A stretch of DNA of 64,000 nucleotides from a bacterium (GTDB lineage: Bacteria; Planctomycetota; Planctomycetia; Kolteriales; Kolteriaceae): contig JAIELF010000038.1 in the NCBI GenBank assembly GCA_019753235.1, positions 1 to 64,000 of the forward strand, read 5' to 3'. The notes under the pieces are model-generated. The model was not told the origin of the DNA. It made no database searches and was given only the letters and a program-made list of their open reading frames with translations. The position numbers were made by a program, and so were the translations under genes. Positions 34,430 to 43,356 of this stretch are shown here, in pieces (positions within the stretch are counted from its first letter, which is position 1; each line of letters opens with the position of its first letter).

Positions 34430-35043
34430 GGGTCTTGCCCTTTCGATTCGAGTCCTATTATCTTGGCTTCAAGCTCTGCTATTCGGCCTTGCAGATCCTC
34501 GATGACCGGCACTATCTGTTTCTGCGAGAACCGCTTGTGTATGTGCTGCGGGCAGTTCACATCCCATGCCTCGATCTCAAACAGGATGGCCCGCTCGACC
34601 TTCCCCGGATAAGACGAATCGCGCAGCCTGTCGAGCAAGGCCGGATCGTCTTCCACGACACGGGCATTGCCCCAGAGCTTGATGCGTTGGCTCCGGGCGT
34701 AATCCATCAAGAAGATGAAGGCCTTGGAGTTCTCGGATAAATTGCCGAGCGTGATGTACTGACGATTGCCGGCGAAGTCGGAAAAGCCCAGAGTCTTCTC
34801 GTCTACCCTCTTCAGAAAGCCAGGTGAACCTCCCCGGTACTGAATATAAGGCTGCCCTTCAGCGTTCGCTGTTCCCAGATAGAACATATCCAGATCAGCC
34901 AGGAACGCTTCGAGTTCCGGGGTCACGCATGTTTCCCAACTACCACCCGATTCCATGCGGGCGTAGCCGGTGCGCGAGCCTTTGTCTGATTGAATGCCCT
35001 TCACGGCAGGGGTGAAAGCGACATCGCTAGGGAATTCACGCAT
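34426..35043 (-). CDS. Pyridoxamine 5'-phosphate oxidase-family protein
   Basis: 205 residues from the ATG at 35043 (GAGGA six bases upstream). The split-barrel flavin-binding core starts at about residue 40: LADLDMFYLGTANAEGQPYIQYRGGSPGF, then DFAGNRQYITLGNLSEN and IFLMDYARSQRIKLWGNARV. A C-terminal helical tail with AWDVNCPQHIHKRF and a short coiled coil is typical of the larger members that bind FMN and are not PdxH itself. Function unknown. The upstream neighbours are an alpha/beta-hydrolase and a DUF1348 protein on the same strand. Confidence 0.85.
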   Translation of the reverse strand: MREFPSDVAFTPAVKGIQSDKGSRTGYARMESGGSWETCVTPELEAFLADLDMFYLGTANAEGQPYIQYRGGSPGFLKRVDEKTLGFSDFAGNRQYITLGNLSENSKAFIFLMDYARSQRIKLWGNARVVEDDPALLDRLRDSSYPGKVERAILFEIEAWDVNCPQHIHKRFSQKQIVPVIEDLQGRIAELEAKIIGLESKGQDP

Positions 35044-35125
35044 CGGATGTCCTCGGTCGGTTAAGTCGAGAATCAAGATTGAACAAGAGACCATTACCGA
35101 GATGGTCGGTGGTGCAAAGAAGCCG

Positions 35126-36061
35126 TCAATTGACATGCTTCGCGAGGAATGCACGGATCAGCTCGGCTATCTCGTCGCCGTTCGTTTCCAGCGCGAAGTG
35201 ACCGGCGTCAAGCAGGTGGAACTCCAGCGTTTTGAGGTCCTTCTTGTATGGTTCGGCACCGGCTGGTGGAAAGATCTGGTCGTTCTTGCCCCAGACGATC
35301 AGCACCGGGGGCTGGTACTTGCGGAAGTATTCCTGCCACTTCGGGTAGAGCAAGGGGTTACTACCGTAGCTAAGGAAAAGATCAAGTTGAATGTCGGCGT
35401 TCCCGTCGCGATCTAGGAGATACTGATCCGTCGTCCATGCATCGGGCGACACCAGCTCTGTATCCTTGACCCCGTGCGTGTACTGCCACTTGGTCGCGTC
35501 GAGTTTAGTGAATCCTCGTAATCCCTCCCGCTTATCAATGCTTGAAGGTTCTTTCCAATATGCCTTGATCGGCTTCCAGAAGTCATTGTCCAGACCCTCA
35601 TCGTAGGCATTGCCGTTCTGGACCACGATGGCCGAGACTCGCTCCGGGTACTTGACGGCGAGTCGGTAGCCGATGGGCGCACCATAGTCCTGCACGTACA
35701 GAGAGTACTCTTTCAGCTCCAGTTTTTCTGTGAACTTCTCGATGACATCGGCCAGGTTGTCGAAGGTGTACTTGAACTTGTCATGGGTCGGCATCGAACT
35801 CTGCCCGAAGCCAGGGTAGTCCGGTGCGATCACTCGGTAGTTGTCGGCCAGGGCGGGGATCAAGTTGCGAAACATCTGTGAACTAGTCGGGAAGCCGTGC
35901 AACAGCAGCACGACGGGGGCGTCCTTCGGTCCCGCCTCGCGGTAGAAGATGTCGAGGTCGCCGACCTTCACTGTCTTGTGGTGCGTCCTCGGCAGGTCGG
36001 CCGCTCCCACCGAGCTAAGGGTAAAGGCCAGTCCGGTCAGTATCAATGCAGTACGAAACAT
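35126..36061 (-). CDS. Secreted alpha/beta-hydrolase, epoxide hydrolase-like
   Basis: 311 residues; ATG with AGAGGAGA upstream; signal peptide ending SSVGAAD. Alpha/beta-hydrolase fold with the oxyanion segment [13 protein letters not shown], the DYPGFGQSS loop, and a nucleophile-elbow region [13 protein letters not shown], where the Asp of QDYGAP fits the haloalkane dehalogenase/epoxide hydrolase group. The acid is likely in [11 protein letters not shown] and the His in [16 protein letters not shown]. The substrate is not predictable. It precedes the PNPOx gene by about 80 bases on the same strand. Confidence 0.87.
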   Translation of the reverse strand: MFRTALILTGLAFTLSSVGAADLPRTHHKTVKVGDLDIFYREAGPKDAPVVLLLHGFPTSSQMFRNLIPALADNYRVIAPDYPGFGQSSMPTHDKFKYTFDNLADVIEKFTEKLELKEYSLYVQDYGAPIGYRLAVKYPERVSAIVVQNGNAYDEGLDNDFWKPIKAYWKEPSSIDKREGLRGFTKLDATKWQYTHGVKDTELVSPDAWTTDQYLLDRDGNADIQLDLFLSYGSNPLLYPKWQEYFRKYQPPVLIVWGKNDQIFPPAGAEPYKKDLKTLEFHLLDAGHFALETNGDEIAELIRAFLAKHVN

Positions 36062-36104
36062 GAGTCCGTCTCCTCTTGAGTGATTGAGTTGATGTATTTA
36101 GGGA

Positions 36105-36587
36105 TCACTTAACACTTGGGATGCCTGGGTGGTCCTCTGGGCGGGGGCCAGGTGCGGTCCAGAAAAACTTCCGCTCGGTTTCGCCGATCTCCACGTCGTT
36201 CACGCTCGCTTCGCGACGACACATCAGGCCTTGGTCGTCGAATTCCCAGAGCTCGTTGCCGTAGCTGCGGAACCATTGCCCGCTGGCGTCGTGCCACTCG
36301 TATTGGAACCGAACGCCGATGCGGACTTCGGTGAACGCCCAGAGCGCCTTCGCCAGACGGTAGTCATGTTCGCGATCCCACTTGTCGGCAAGGAACTCGC
36401 GAATTTGGTCTCGGCCGACGAGGAAATGACTGCGGTTTCGCCACACCGAGTCTTCGGAGTAGGCCAGCGCCACTCGATTAGGATCGCGAGAGTTCCAGGC
36501 GTCCTCAGCGAGCCGGACCTTTCGGATGGCTGTCTCCAAGGTGAACGGTGGGACGATGACTTTTGGGTTCGAGCAGATGTTGTTCAT
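36105..36587 (-). CDS. DUF1348 / SnoaL-like (NTF2-fold) protein
   Basis: 160 residues from the ATG at 36587 (GGAG just upstream). The sequence has [20 protein letters not shown], then [37 protein letters not shown], and [19 protein letters not shown], the highly conserved DUF1348 pattern of an NTF2-like fold. No signal peptide. Function unknown; members often sit in horizontally moved stress clusters, which suits this location. Confidence 0.88.
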   Translation of the reverse strand: MNNICSNPKVIVPPFTLETAIRKVRLAEDAWNSRDPNRVALAYSEDSVWRNRSHFLVGRDQIREFLADKWDREHDYRLAKALWAFTEVRIGVRFQYEWHDASGQWFRSYGNELWEFDDQGLMCRREASVNDVEIGETERKFFWTAPGPRPEDHPGIPSVK

Positions 36588-36652
36588 TGGTACTCCAGCC
36601 AATCTGTGAGCGAAGGAGCGGAGAAAGAAGCTTCTCCGCGTCAACCAATTCG

Positions 36653-36897
36653 TTAACGTGTCGGGTCGCTACAGGGAATGATACCGCAGGCGTCGTGATT
36701 ACCGACGAGCGGTTCCGCCATGGGGAAGTCAATGTCGGTGTCGGCGACTTGGTTGAAGTAATTGGTGAACACGTTCAGCGCGACGTGGGCGACGACTTCA
36801 GCGATGTCCCCGTCGTTGAAACCAGCTTCACGGACTGCTTGCAGGTCGCCGTTCGAAACCCGCCCCTTGGTCTCCACGACAATGCGGGCAAGCCGAG
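36653..36897 (-). pseudogene. C-terminal remnant of an AhpD/carboxymuconolactone decarboxylase-like gene
   Basis: About 80 residues with GRVSNGDLQAVREAGFNDGD and ALNVFTNYFNQVADTDIDFP, the C-terminal half of AhpD-like 'peroxidase-related' proteins. The N-terminal half with the CxxC redox site is missing: beyond about 36897 the frame becomes the antisense of an integrase remnant. A sharp junction between two truncated genes. Confidence 0.65.
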
Positions 36898-37262
36898 CGA
36901 CGGAACTAGCGGCGGAGCACCCCGCCCATGTTGCAGCGGCTTGGCTGGGGCATTCAACCCTGATTGCAAACAAGCACTATTGGCAAGTGACCGATGCCGA
37001 CTTCGAGAGAGCCACCGCTGGCAAACTTGTCGAAGAGGAGCCTGTTACCCTCTCTCCAAAAGCGGCGCAGAATCCGGCGCAGTACACGCACGCAACAGGC
37101 GGAAACGAGCGGAACGGAAAAATGGAGGAAACAAGAAATGCTGGCGAAATTCCGGGTTTTGCGACCAACTTCAAATTAATGCACAAGCGTTCATTAGGCG
37201 GTACTGGACTTGAACCAGCGACCTCCACGATGTCAACGTGGCGCTCTAGCCAACTGAGCTAA
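36885..37262 (+). pseudogene. C-terminal remnant of a tyrosine recombinase (phage-type integrase)
   Basis: The frame reads ELAAEHPAHVAAAWLGHST, then NKHYWQVTDADFERA, which matches the end of planctomycete/phage integrases, with His (WLGHS) and the catalytic Tyr (HYWQVTD) retained. The catalytic Arg of the first box and everything before it are missing. The frame continues without a stop through the tail KAAQNPAQYT and then through the antisense strand of tRNA-Val, ending at 37262. It is a remnant of the integrase that used this tRNA gene as its attachment site. Confidence 0.68.
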
Positions 37263-37268
37263 CCGCCT
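37195..37268 (-). tRNA. tRNA-Val (GAC)
   Basis: A complete cloverleaf reads on the minus strand. The acceptor AGGCGGT pairs with ACCGCCT, D arm GCTCAGTTGGCTAGAGC, anticodon stem CCACG/CGTGG with loop TTGACAT (anticodon GAC), T arm GCTGG-TTCAAGT-CCAGT, discriminator A. The 3' CCA is not encoded. Its 3' end faces the accessory region and the integrase remnant, the usual geometry of a tRNA attachment site. Confidence 0.95.
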
Positions 37269-37461
37269 GTATTCCTTGCAACCTAGCAGCCTGGGGCGGC
37301 GGGTCAAGGGTTGGCTGGGGGAGACTTTGGCACGGTTGGCTCCCTTCCGGTGAAACAACTCTCAGCAGCTACGGTACTTCGTGTGGACGCCGTGACCGTC
37401 CGATGAGATAATAGTCACCACCAAAAAGGGATCGGCGCGGGCCGCTGCCCAACTTCAATTT

Positions 37462-37492
37462 GTCTGCGACGACGCCGGAGTTCGTCGCGGAC
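37462..37492 (+). promoter_or_regulatory. Leader hairpin upstream of the DoxX gene
   Basis: An 11-bp stem, 37462-37472 with 37482-37492, with one G-U pair and a nine-base loop, ends about 30 bases before the AGGAGG of the DoxX gene. There is no T-run directly after it, so it is not a clear terminator. It may be a leader structure. The rest of 37269-37520 has no supported gene. Confidence 0.35.
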
Positions 37493-37534
37493 GGGGGCCG
37501 TTGTTTTCGACCATCTCTCTAGGAGGACCCTCCG

Positions 37535-38584
37535 CTGGCCGCCATTCATTCACAGATCAATCCGCTCACCAAGCTCTTCATGATCATGCTGCGGATCGCG
37601 ATCGGCTGGCACCTCTTGTATGAGGGTTATTCGAAGATCTCTTCCACGCTGGACGGCAAAAAGCCCTTCTCGGCAGAAATGTACCTTCGTCAATCGACGG
37701 GGCCATTACGATTCTATTTTCGCGGTTTGGTCGATGATTTTCACGGTATCGGCCAGCTCGAAGCCAGCAAAGTGGAAAATGTCTGGGACAGTTATCTCCG
37801 GGAACAGGTTCAGACTCACCGTTTGTCGGTGGATTCTGTCAAAGAATTGGAAACGACGCTGGCATCGCTGAAGGAGTCGCTTGAGAAGTATCTGACCGAG
37901 AAGGCGAGCGACATCGAGAGCTACAAAACGCAGATTACCGCGTGGGAGTCCAAGGAGCAGCGTCCGCTGCCTGGTTGGGGAGAGATGCCGCCCGCGGGGA
38001 CGCTGAAAGCCCCTCTTCCTGCTTTCGAGTGGGAAGCTCACAAGAAGGAACAGAAGAAACTCGATGCCAAGCGAGCCGAGCTCACAGGCCCGGTGCAAAA
38101 GTGGAGTGATGAATTGGTCGAAGCGGTCACCTCTCAGATCGGTGCCCAGCTCCGAACCCCGAAAGACGACGACATGGCGAAGAGTCTTTCCAAGGCGTCG
38201 GAACCTACGCAGAAAGCAGCACCGATCCGTTGGAAGCCCGAATTGCAGACGATCAACAATGTCACGATGTGGGGCTTGGCCGTCTGCGGCGGGCTGCTGG
38301 TGATTGGACTTTTCACTCGCTCGGCAGCATTCGGCGGGGCGTGTCTACTCGCGCTGTTTTATCTTTCGATGCCACCTTGGCCTGGGCTCGATCCAGCCCC
38401 GATTGCCGAGGGGAACTATCTCATCGTCAACAAGAATCTGGTCGAGCTCATTGCCCTATTGATGCTGGCGAGTTCGCCGGCGGGCGTCTGGGGTGGAGTC
38501 GATTCGTTAGTCCGCGGCATTTTCACTCGACCGGTACTTGGCATCGGGAAGGATGAGATTGCTCGCCTGCCCGAGGCGTCGTAG
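37535..38584 (+). CDS. DoxX-family membrane protein with a large coiled insertion
   Basis: 349 residues if translation begins at the CTG at 37535, which has a perfect AGGAGG eight bases upstream; no ATG/GTG/TTG occurs between that site and the ATG at 37580, and the frame is closed by TAG at 37520. Using 37580 would give 334 residues without a ribosome site. TM1 (MLRIAIGWHLLYEGYSK) carries the DoxX pattern; residues about 70-230 are a charged, partly coiled-coil extracytoplasmic insertion; three more helices follow (MWGLAVCGGLLVIGLF, GACLLALFYLSM, LVELIALLMLASSP). DoxX proteins are usually about 140 residues. It is followed by two oxidoreductases in the same direction and may serve their electron or redox balance, which is an inference. 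Confidence 0.82.
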   Translation: MAAIHSQINPLTKLFMIMLRIAIGWHLLYEGYSKISSTLDGKKPFSAEMYLRQSTGPLRFYFRGLVDDFHGIGQLEASKVENVWDSYLREQVQTHRLSVDSVKELETTLASLKESLEKYLTEKASDIESYKTQITAWESKEQRPLPGWGEMPPAGTLKAPLPAFEWEAHKKEQKKLDAKRAELTGPVQKWSDELVEAVTSQIGAQLRTPKDDDMAKSLSKASEPTQKAAPIRWKPELQTINNVTMWGLAVCGGLLVIGLFTRSAAFGGACLLALFYLSMPPWPGLDPAPIAEGNYLIVNKNLVELIALLMLASSPAGVWGGVDSLVRGIFTRPVLGIGKDEIARLPEAS

Positions 38585-38625
38585 CCGGCTCCCCCATTTG
38601 GTCATGAAGAGGTCTCAAGCGAACC

Positions 38626-40152
38626 ATGTCGACAACCTACGAATACTATTCTCGCAACCGCCGACGTAAGCACCGGTCGTTGACGCTGAACCGACGCGAC
38701 TTCATGCGAGCGAGCTTGGTCGTCCCGGCGGGGGCTGCCCTTTATTTTGGCTACTCGGCACTGCGGGGAAACCCGGTCCGTGCGGGCATTGTCGGCACCG
38801 GCAACGAAGGTTGCCAAGCGATGATCGATCAGAGTCCGCCCGGCTACTTAAAGTACGTCGCCTATCACGACATCCGACCCAGCCAGATCGCGCGAGGTCG
38901 GCGGTCGTTCGTTTCGCTGTACGGGCCGGCCGAGGGAAATACGGTTCGATTCTTTGACAAGTACGAAGCGATGTTGGCCGATCCCGAGATCGAAGCGATC
39001 GTCATCGCGACTCCACTTTGGACGCACGCGAAGCTGGCAATTCAGGCCCTTAAGGCGGGCAAGCACGTCTTCTGCGAAAAGTTGATGGCCCACAACATCA
39101 CCGAGGCCAAGGCGATGGTCCGCGCGGCCGACCAGGCCGGTAAGCTGCTCGGCATCGGCCATCAACGACATTACAGCTTGCTGTATGCCGACGCCGTTAA
39201 GAACATCGAACAAGGAGCTCTCGGAGAGGTAAAGTTCATCCGCGCCTTTTGGCATCGAAACAACGCACTTCTGGATCCCAAAACCAATGAGCTTCGCGAC
39301 GCTTGGAAGCCGACCATTCCAACCGAGGACGAAGCGATTCGCTCGCATGTGAAGGATTGGGGCTACGACAGCCTCGAACAACTTGTTCGTTGGAGGCTCT
39401 TCGATCGGACGGGGGGCGGTCTGATGGCCGAGCTCGGTAGCCATCAGCTCGACGCTTGCAGCATCTTCCTCGGACACGAACACCCTGTGGCGGTGTCGGG
39501 TCTCGGCGGCGTGCAGTTCTACAAGGATGATCGCGAAGCGTTCGACCATGTCTATTGCAATTTCGAGTTTGCGGGCGGCAAAGTCGTTAGCTACTCGTCG
39601 ATCAACACCAATCAGATGGAAGGTTACGGCGAAGTGGTGATGGGGACGCGCGGGACGATGATGGTCCTCAACGAGCGAGATGTCTCCATCTACAACGAGT
39701 CCGACCCGAAAAAGAAGGAACGCGCGATGGCCCAGTCGGCCGCGACGCCGACCAGCGCTGCCGACACCAGCAACAAAGCGATCAAGGAAACAACCAAAAT
39801 CTCGAAGCCAGGCGAAGCGACGATGTACTCGGCCGCAAGCACCGGCGGTTACGCGGCCGCGGCCAGCAAATCGAGCGAGGTCGTCAGTCGAGGATACAAA
39901 GAAGAGCTTGAACACTTCGCCTACTGTATTCGCCATCCCGAAGAGGGGCAGAAGCTTCGGTGTGATGGCCGGGTCGGCTTGGCGGATGCGGTGATGGCGT
40001 TGGCTGCCAATGTCGCGATCAAAAAGGGTCAGCGACTGGAATTCAAAGAGAGTTGGTACGACCCCGCTTCCACGGATGTTCCCGACGAGGTACCCAAGAA
40101 TCTCGACTTGGCGCGGAGTGTGCCGACTCGGCAAAAGTCCTTGCCGGTGTGA
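38626..40152 (+). CDS. Gfo/Idh/MocA oxidoreductase with Tat signal
   Basis: 508 residues. The N-terminus has LNRRDFMRASLVVPAG, a Tat signal (RRDFM), so it is exported folded with its cofactor. The Rossmann domain begins RAGIVGTGNEGCQAM (residues about 52-66), then VIATPLWTHAKLAIQAL and GKHVFCEKLMAHN, where the Lys of EKLMA is the catalytic Lys of the family; GHQRHYSLLY and GGGLMAELGSHQLDACSIFLG follow. A Ser/Thr/Ala-rich insertion lies near residues 365-425. These NAD(P)-dependent enzymes act on sugars and inositols. Similar to the next gene along its length, so they are tandem paralogues. Confidence 0.9.
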   Translation: MSTTYEYYSRNRRRKHRSLTLNRRDFMRASLVVPAGAALYFGYSALRGNPVRAGIVGTGNEGCQAMIDQSPPGYLKYVAYHDIRPSQIARGRRSFVSLYGPAEGNTVRFFDKYEAMLADPEIEAIVIATPLWTHAKLAIQALKAGKHVFCEKLMAHNITEAKAMVRAADQAGKLLGIGHQRHYSLLYADAVKNIEQGALGEVKFIRAFWHRNNALLDPKTNELRDAWKPTIPTEDEAIRSHVKDWGYDSLEQLVRWRLFDRTGGGLMAELGSHQLDACSIFLGHEHPVAVSGLGGVQFYKDDREAFDHVYCNFEFAGGKVVSYSSINTNQMEGYGEVVMGTRGTMMVLNERDVSIYNESDPKKKERAMAQSAATPTSAADTSNKAIKETTKISKPGEATMYSAASTGGYAAAASKSSEVVSRGYKEELEHFAYCIRHPEEGQKLRCDGRVGLADAVMALAANVAIKKGQRLEFKESWYDPASTDVPDEVPKNLDLARSVPTRQKSLPV

Positions 40153-40209
40153 CCAGGGAATCTTGCGGGTTCAATTCTACGAAACATACGCGATCATGAT
40201 GAGGCAGCG

Positions 40210-41727
40210 ATGAATCTCGACGACAAACAAAAAGAGATCGGCAAACTCAATTTCCTCACGGTGCTGGGCTCGCTCGAAACAGACTTCCTTCGCGAAGCGC
40301 TGACGGCCCCCGCGACCGGACCGTTTCTCTTTGGTTACGGCCCCGTCGAAAAGCCGATCAAGGCCGGGATCGTCGGGACCGGCAACGAAGGTTGTCAGGC
40401 GATGATCGAACAGAGCCCACCGGGGGCGATCGATTACATCGGCTACCACGATATCCGACCGACGCAGATCGCGCGCGGCAAGAGAACGTTTCAGAAGATC
40501 TACGGCGAGGAGAAGGGAAGCAAGGTCAAGTTCCACGAGACTTGGGAGGCGATGCTGGCCGACACCGAGATCGAAGCGATCATCATTGCCACTCCGCTTT
40601 GGACGCACAAACGATTCGCCGTCGAGGCCATGCGGGCAGGCAAGCATGTGCTGTGCGAAAAACTGATGGCGCATAGCGTGGCCGAGTGCAAGGAGATGGT
40701 GCGCGTCAGCGAAGAGACGGGCAAGATCCTTTCGATCGGTCATCAACGACACTACAGCCCGCTTTATCATCTGACGTTGAAGTTGGTCGAGTCTGGTGTG
40801 TTAGGGGATATTCGACACGTTCGGGCTCTCTGGCATCGCAACAATACTTGGACGCTTTCGAATCCGCACCGTCCCGACACGCCTTCGACCGCTGACCCCG
40901 ACTGGGGAGTATCCGGCGACAGTTGGTGCCCTGCAATTCCGCTGGAAGACAAGGACGTGCCGGCAGGCTCGTTTGGTTACAAGAACATTGATGAGCTTGT
41001 CCGCTGGCGACTTTATGACCGGACCGGGGGAGGCCTGATGGCCGAGCTCGGCAGCCATCAACTCGATGCGTGTAGTCTGTTCCTGGGGAAGGTTCATCCA
41101 GAGAAACTCCTCGCGACGGGGGGCAAGTACTTCTTTCAAGATGGTCGCGAGTGCGAAGACCATGTCTATTGCATGTATCAAATGCCCGGCGGCGTGACGC
41201 TTTCCTACTCCACCATCAATTCGAACGCACAGGAAGGTTACGGCGAGATCGTGATGGGGACGCATGGCACGCTTTGTGTCATGAATGAACGGGATGTGAT
41301 GTTGTTCAAAGAACGCGAGCCCGGCGACACCATGCCGGCGGAGGAGATGTATCTCACCTGCTCGCGTGATCCACAAACGAAGAAGCCTGCCATGAAGTGG
41401 ACGCCGAGCACGGCGGTAAGCCGCGAAGCGGGCATGGCGAAGGCGGCGTACGAAAAGCTCGTCTACTTCACGCCCCCCGGCACGACCGAAGCCACCGTCA
41501 ACCGGGGCTATTTCACCGAACTCGAAGCGTTTGCCTTCGCGATTCGAAATCCGGACTACAAGGTTCGATGCTCGGGACGGGTCGCGCTAGCCGATGCGGT
41601 CATGGCGCTCTCGGCCAATGTTTCGATGCGATCGAAGCAGGCCATTCTTTTCAAAGATGAATGGTACGACCCGGCTTCACCCGAAGCCCCCGAAAGCGCC
41701 ACCTCCGCCGTGGCAAAGAACGCGTAA
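40210..41727 (+). CDS. Gfo/Idh/MocA oxidoreductase, tandem paralogue
   Basis: 505 residues; ATG with GAGG five bases upstream. It aligns with the preceding gene from AGIVGTGNEGCQAMIEQSPPG through CEKLMAHS, GHQRHYSPLY and GGGLMAELGSHQLDACSLFLG to the shared C-terminal FKDEWYDPASPE. The N-terminal 50 residues differ: no twin-arginine pair, but a weakly hydrophobic FLTVLGSLETDFLREAL stretch, so export is unclear. The central insertion found in the first copy is replaced by a different segment. Substrate unknown; probably one step in the same sugar or inositol pathway, with DoxX upstream. Confidence 0.9.
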   Translation: MNLDDKQKEIGKLNFLTVLGSLETDFLREALTAPATGPFLFGYGPVEKPIKAGIVGTGNEGCQAMIEQSPPGAIDYIGYHDIRPTQIARGKRTFQKIYGEEKGSKVKFHETWEAMLADTEIEAIIIATPLWTHKRFAVEAMRAGKHVLCEKLMAHSVAECKEMVRVSEETGKILSIGHQRHYSPLYHLTLKLVESGVLGDIRHVRALWHRNNTWTLSNPHRPDTPSTADPDWGVSGDSWCPAIPLEDKDVPAGSFGYKNIDELVRWRLYDRTGGGLMAELGSHQLDACSLFLGKVHPEKLLATGGKYFFQDGRECEDHVYCMYQMPGGVTLSYSTINSNAQEGYGEIVMGTHGTLCVMNERDVMLFKEREPGDTMPAEEMYLTCSRDPQTKKPAMKWTPSTAVSREAGMAKAAYEKLVYFTPPGTTEATVNRGYFTELEAFAFAIRNPDYKVRCSGRVALADAVMALSANVSMRSKQAILFKDEWYDPASPEAPESATSAVAKNA

Positions 41728-41944
41728 GGTCGGGCAATAAAGAAGGGTATTTTCTCCGAGTTAATACGTGACCGTCCTTCGGTCCAAGGGTAACGAGCTG
41801 TGAGTTATTGAAGATGGACTAGCTCTCAGCGAAACCATGCTGCGAGTCGCCTTTTCGCCCGCTCGAAACGGAACTGAGTCCTCTGGCTGCTCCAACAGAC
41901 TCAACTTCGCGACGAAAACCGCAACGTCCGTCCATCACGCGTCA

Positions 41945-43159
41945 TCATCGGGATCTATTCGCGGCCCGTCGCCACCGCGCGATGATCACCGCTCCCATCA
42001 ATCCCATTCCGACCATCACTCCCCCCGGCACCTCCGGGATCGTGACAACTGCAAATCGGTATCTTAGTCCTAAGCCAGTCCCGGCTTGAGGTACGACCCT
42101 TTCTGTCAGAGTAAGGAAAGATCGCTCGTTGTCGGAAACGGAAGAAATGATGTCCATGAAAGCCAGGTCGGTCGATAGAGTGTTGTCCAGGGACCAGTTT
42201 CGATCGGCTCTTGCGATATAAGTTAATTGGCTCCCAAAGCCACCAGCGCTGAGAACCGGGGAACCAATCGACCCTACGGCAAGATCGGCGTCGTTACTGA
42301 TGTCACGGATCGAACCTCTTAGGGCCCGCCAGTAGCGGTCCGAAAGGAGGTTGGACTCATCCATAACAGTGTAGGATACGACTGAGCCGTCATAGGAGAG
42401 ATTTACTTCGGTGTTCCAACGAATGTTGTTCGTCGTTTCGAGGTACCAAACTCCAGGTTGGACTTGGATCTCTGACCAGAAATACTGCTGGGTTAAACTC
42501 GACCGTCCAACGGCTATAACTTGGCCATTTCCCGAAACACCCAAAGCAGACACCGGCTGATCGGCCAAAGTCCCATCGGAAAGTGTCGTCGTCACCGTTA
42601 GTGGCGTCGCGACTCCATCCGCCGCTCGCCAAGCGTAACCTTGCGACCATTGAATCCCACTGAGCGTGTTGGCGAGTACAACAGATCCGTCGCGACTGAT
42701 GCCAGTCCCCGTTGCTTTCAGCAACTCCCCCTGCGAGTCGCGGATGAGTTCCGCCCCCACCCCGTCGACCCAGCGGAAGAGACTCCCGTTCGCATTGCGT
42801 CCGACCACGACCCGCCCATCTCGCGAAAGGAGGTCAAGGATGCTTGCAGGGGCCATCGTTCCATCATCGAGCGGGGCCTCAATTGTAAGGGCTCGACCCA
42901 ACGTCCGATCGAACACCATACTGCTGCGGAAGTCCCCAAGATCCGATCCGGAGACGAGCGTTTGGATCGGCAGCAACAGACGACGCGTGTCGCCGCTCAT
43001 CGTCGGTCGTGATAGCAGCGCCCGATACAGATCGGACTGTTCGAACAGAACGACGTCAACTAGGTTTGCCTTCATATCGTACACTTCATCAACTCGAACC
43101 GCGCCGTGAATGACGTTGGTGAGTAAAAGTACGAAGACAATGCCAGACTTTGCGTTCAC
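41945..43159 (-). CDS. Exported beta-propeller-like protein with PEP-CTERM-like tail
   Basis: 404 residues; GTG start with AAGGA eight bases upstream; signal peptide (VFVLLLTNVIHG). The body has repeated patterns, SRDGRVVVGRNANGSLFRWVDG, SRDGSVVLANTLSG and SGNGQVIAVGRSS, typical of 'HAF' style repeats that form beta-propellers. The end is IPEVPGGVMVGMGLMGAVI followed by Arg-rich ARWRRAANRSR, a PEP-CTERM-like sorting tail with V in place of the last P. Probably anchored at or exported to the outer surface. Stands alone, tail to tail with the second oxidoreductase. Confidence 0.7.
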   Translation of the reverse strand: MNAKSGIVFVLLLTNVIHGAVRVDEVYDMKANLVDVVLFEQSDLYRALLSRPTMSGDTRRLLLPIQTLVSGSDLGDFRSSMVFDRTLGRALTIEAPLDDGTMAPASILDLLSRDGRVVVGRNANGSLFRWVDGVGAELIRDSQGELLKATGTGISRDGSVVLANTLSGIQWSQGYAWRAADGVATPLTVTTTLSDGTLADQPVSALGVSGNGQVIAVGRSSLTQQYFWSEIQVQPGVWYLETTNNIRWNTEVNLSYDGSVVSYTVMDESNLLSDRYWRALRGSIRDISNDADLAVGSIGSPVLSAGGFGSQLTYIARADRNWSLDNTLSTDLAFMDIISSVSDNERSFLTLTERVVPQAGTGLGLRYRFAVVTIPEVPGGVMVGMGLMGAVIIARWRRAANRSR

Positions 43160-43356
43160 AGGCGAGTCCTTGACGGCAGGAAAAGCGGGGCTAGATCAAG
43201 TAAGCAGCGGTTGGTCGGCCAATCACTTTGAGAGTAAAGTCGAGGAATCGAGGCGGATTTCTATCCCCCTCGACAAAGATCCTAGGCCGATCCAGGCGGA
43301 AACGGTAGACGAAATTCCCCAAAAAATTCCTACCCACCCAAAGACCCCGCGCCTCA

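Noticed and set aside
37190-37262. Protein segment GTGLEPATS as the real C-terminus of the integrase
   Set aside because: It is the antisense reading of tRNA-Val. It is a known false protein signature and only shows that the frame lacks a stop before the tRNA.
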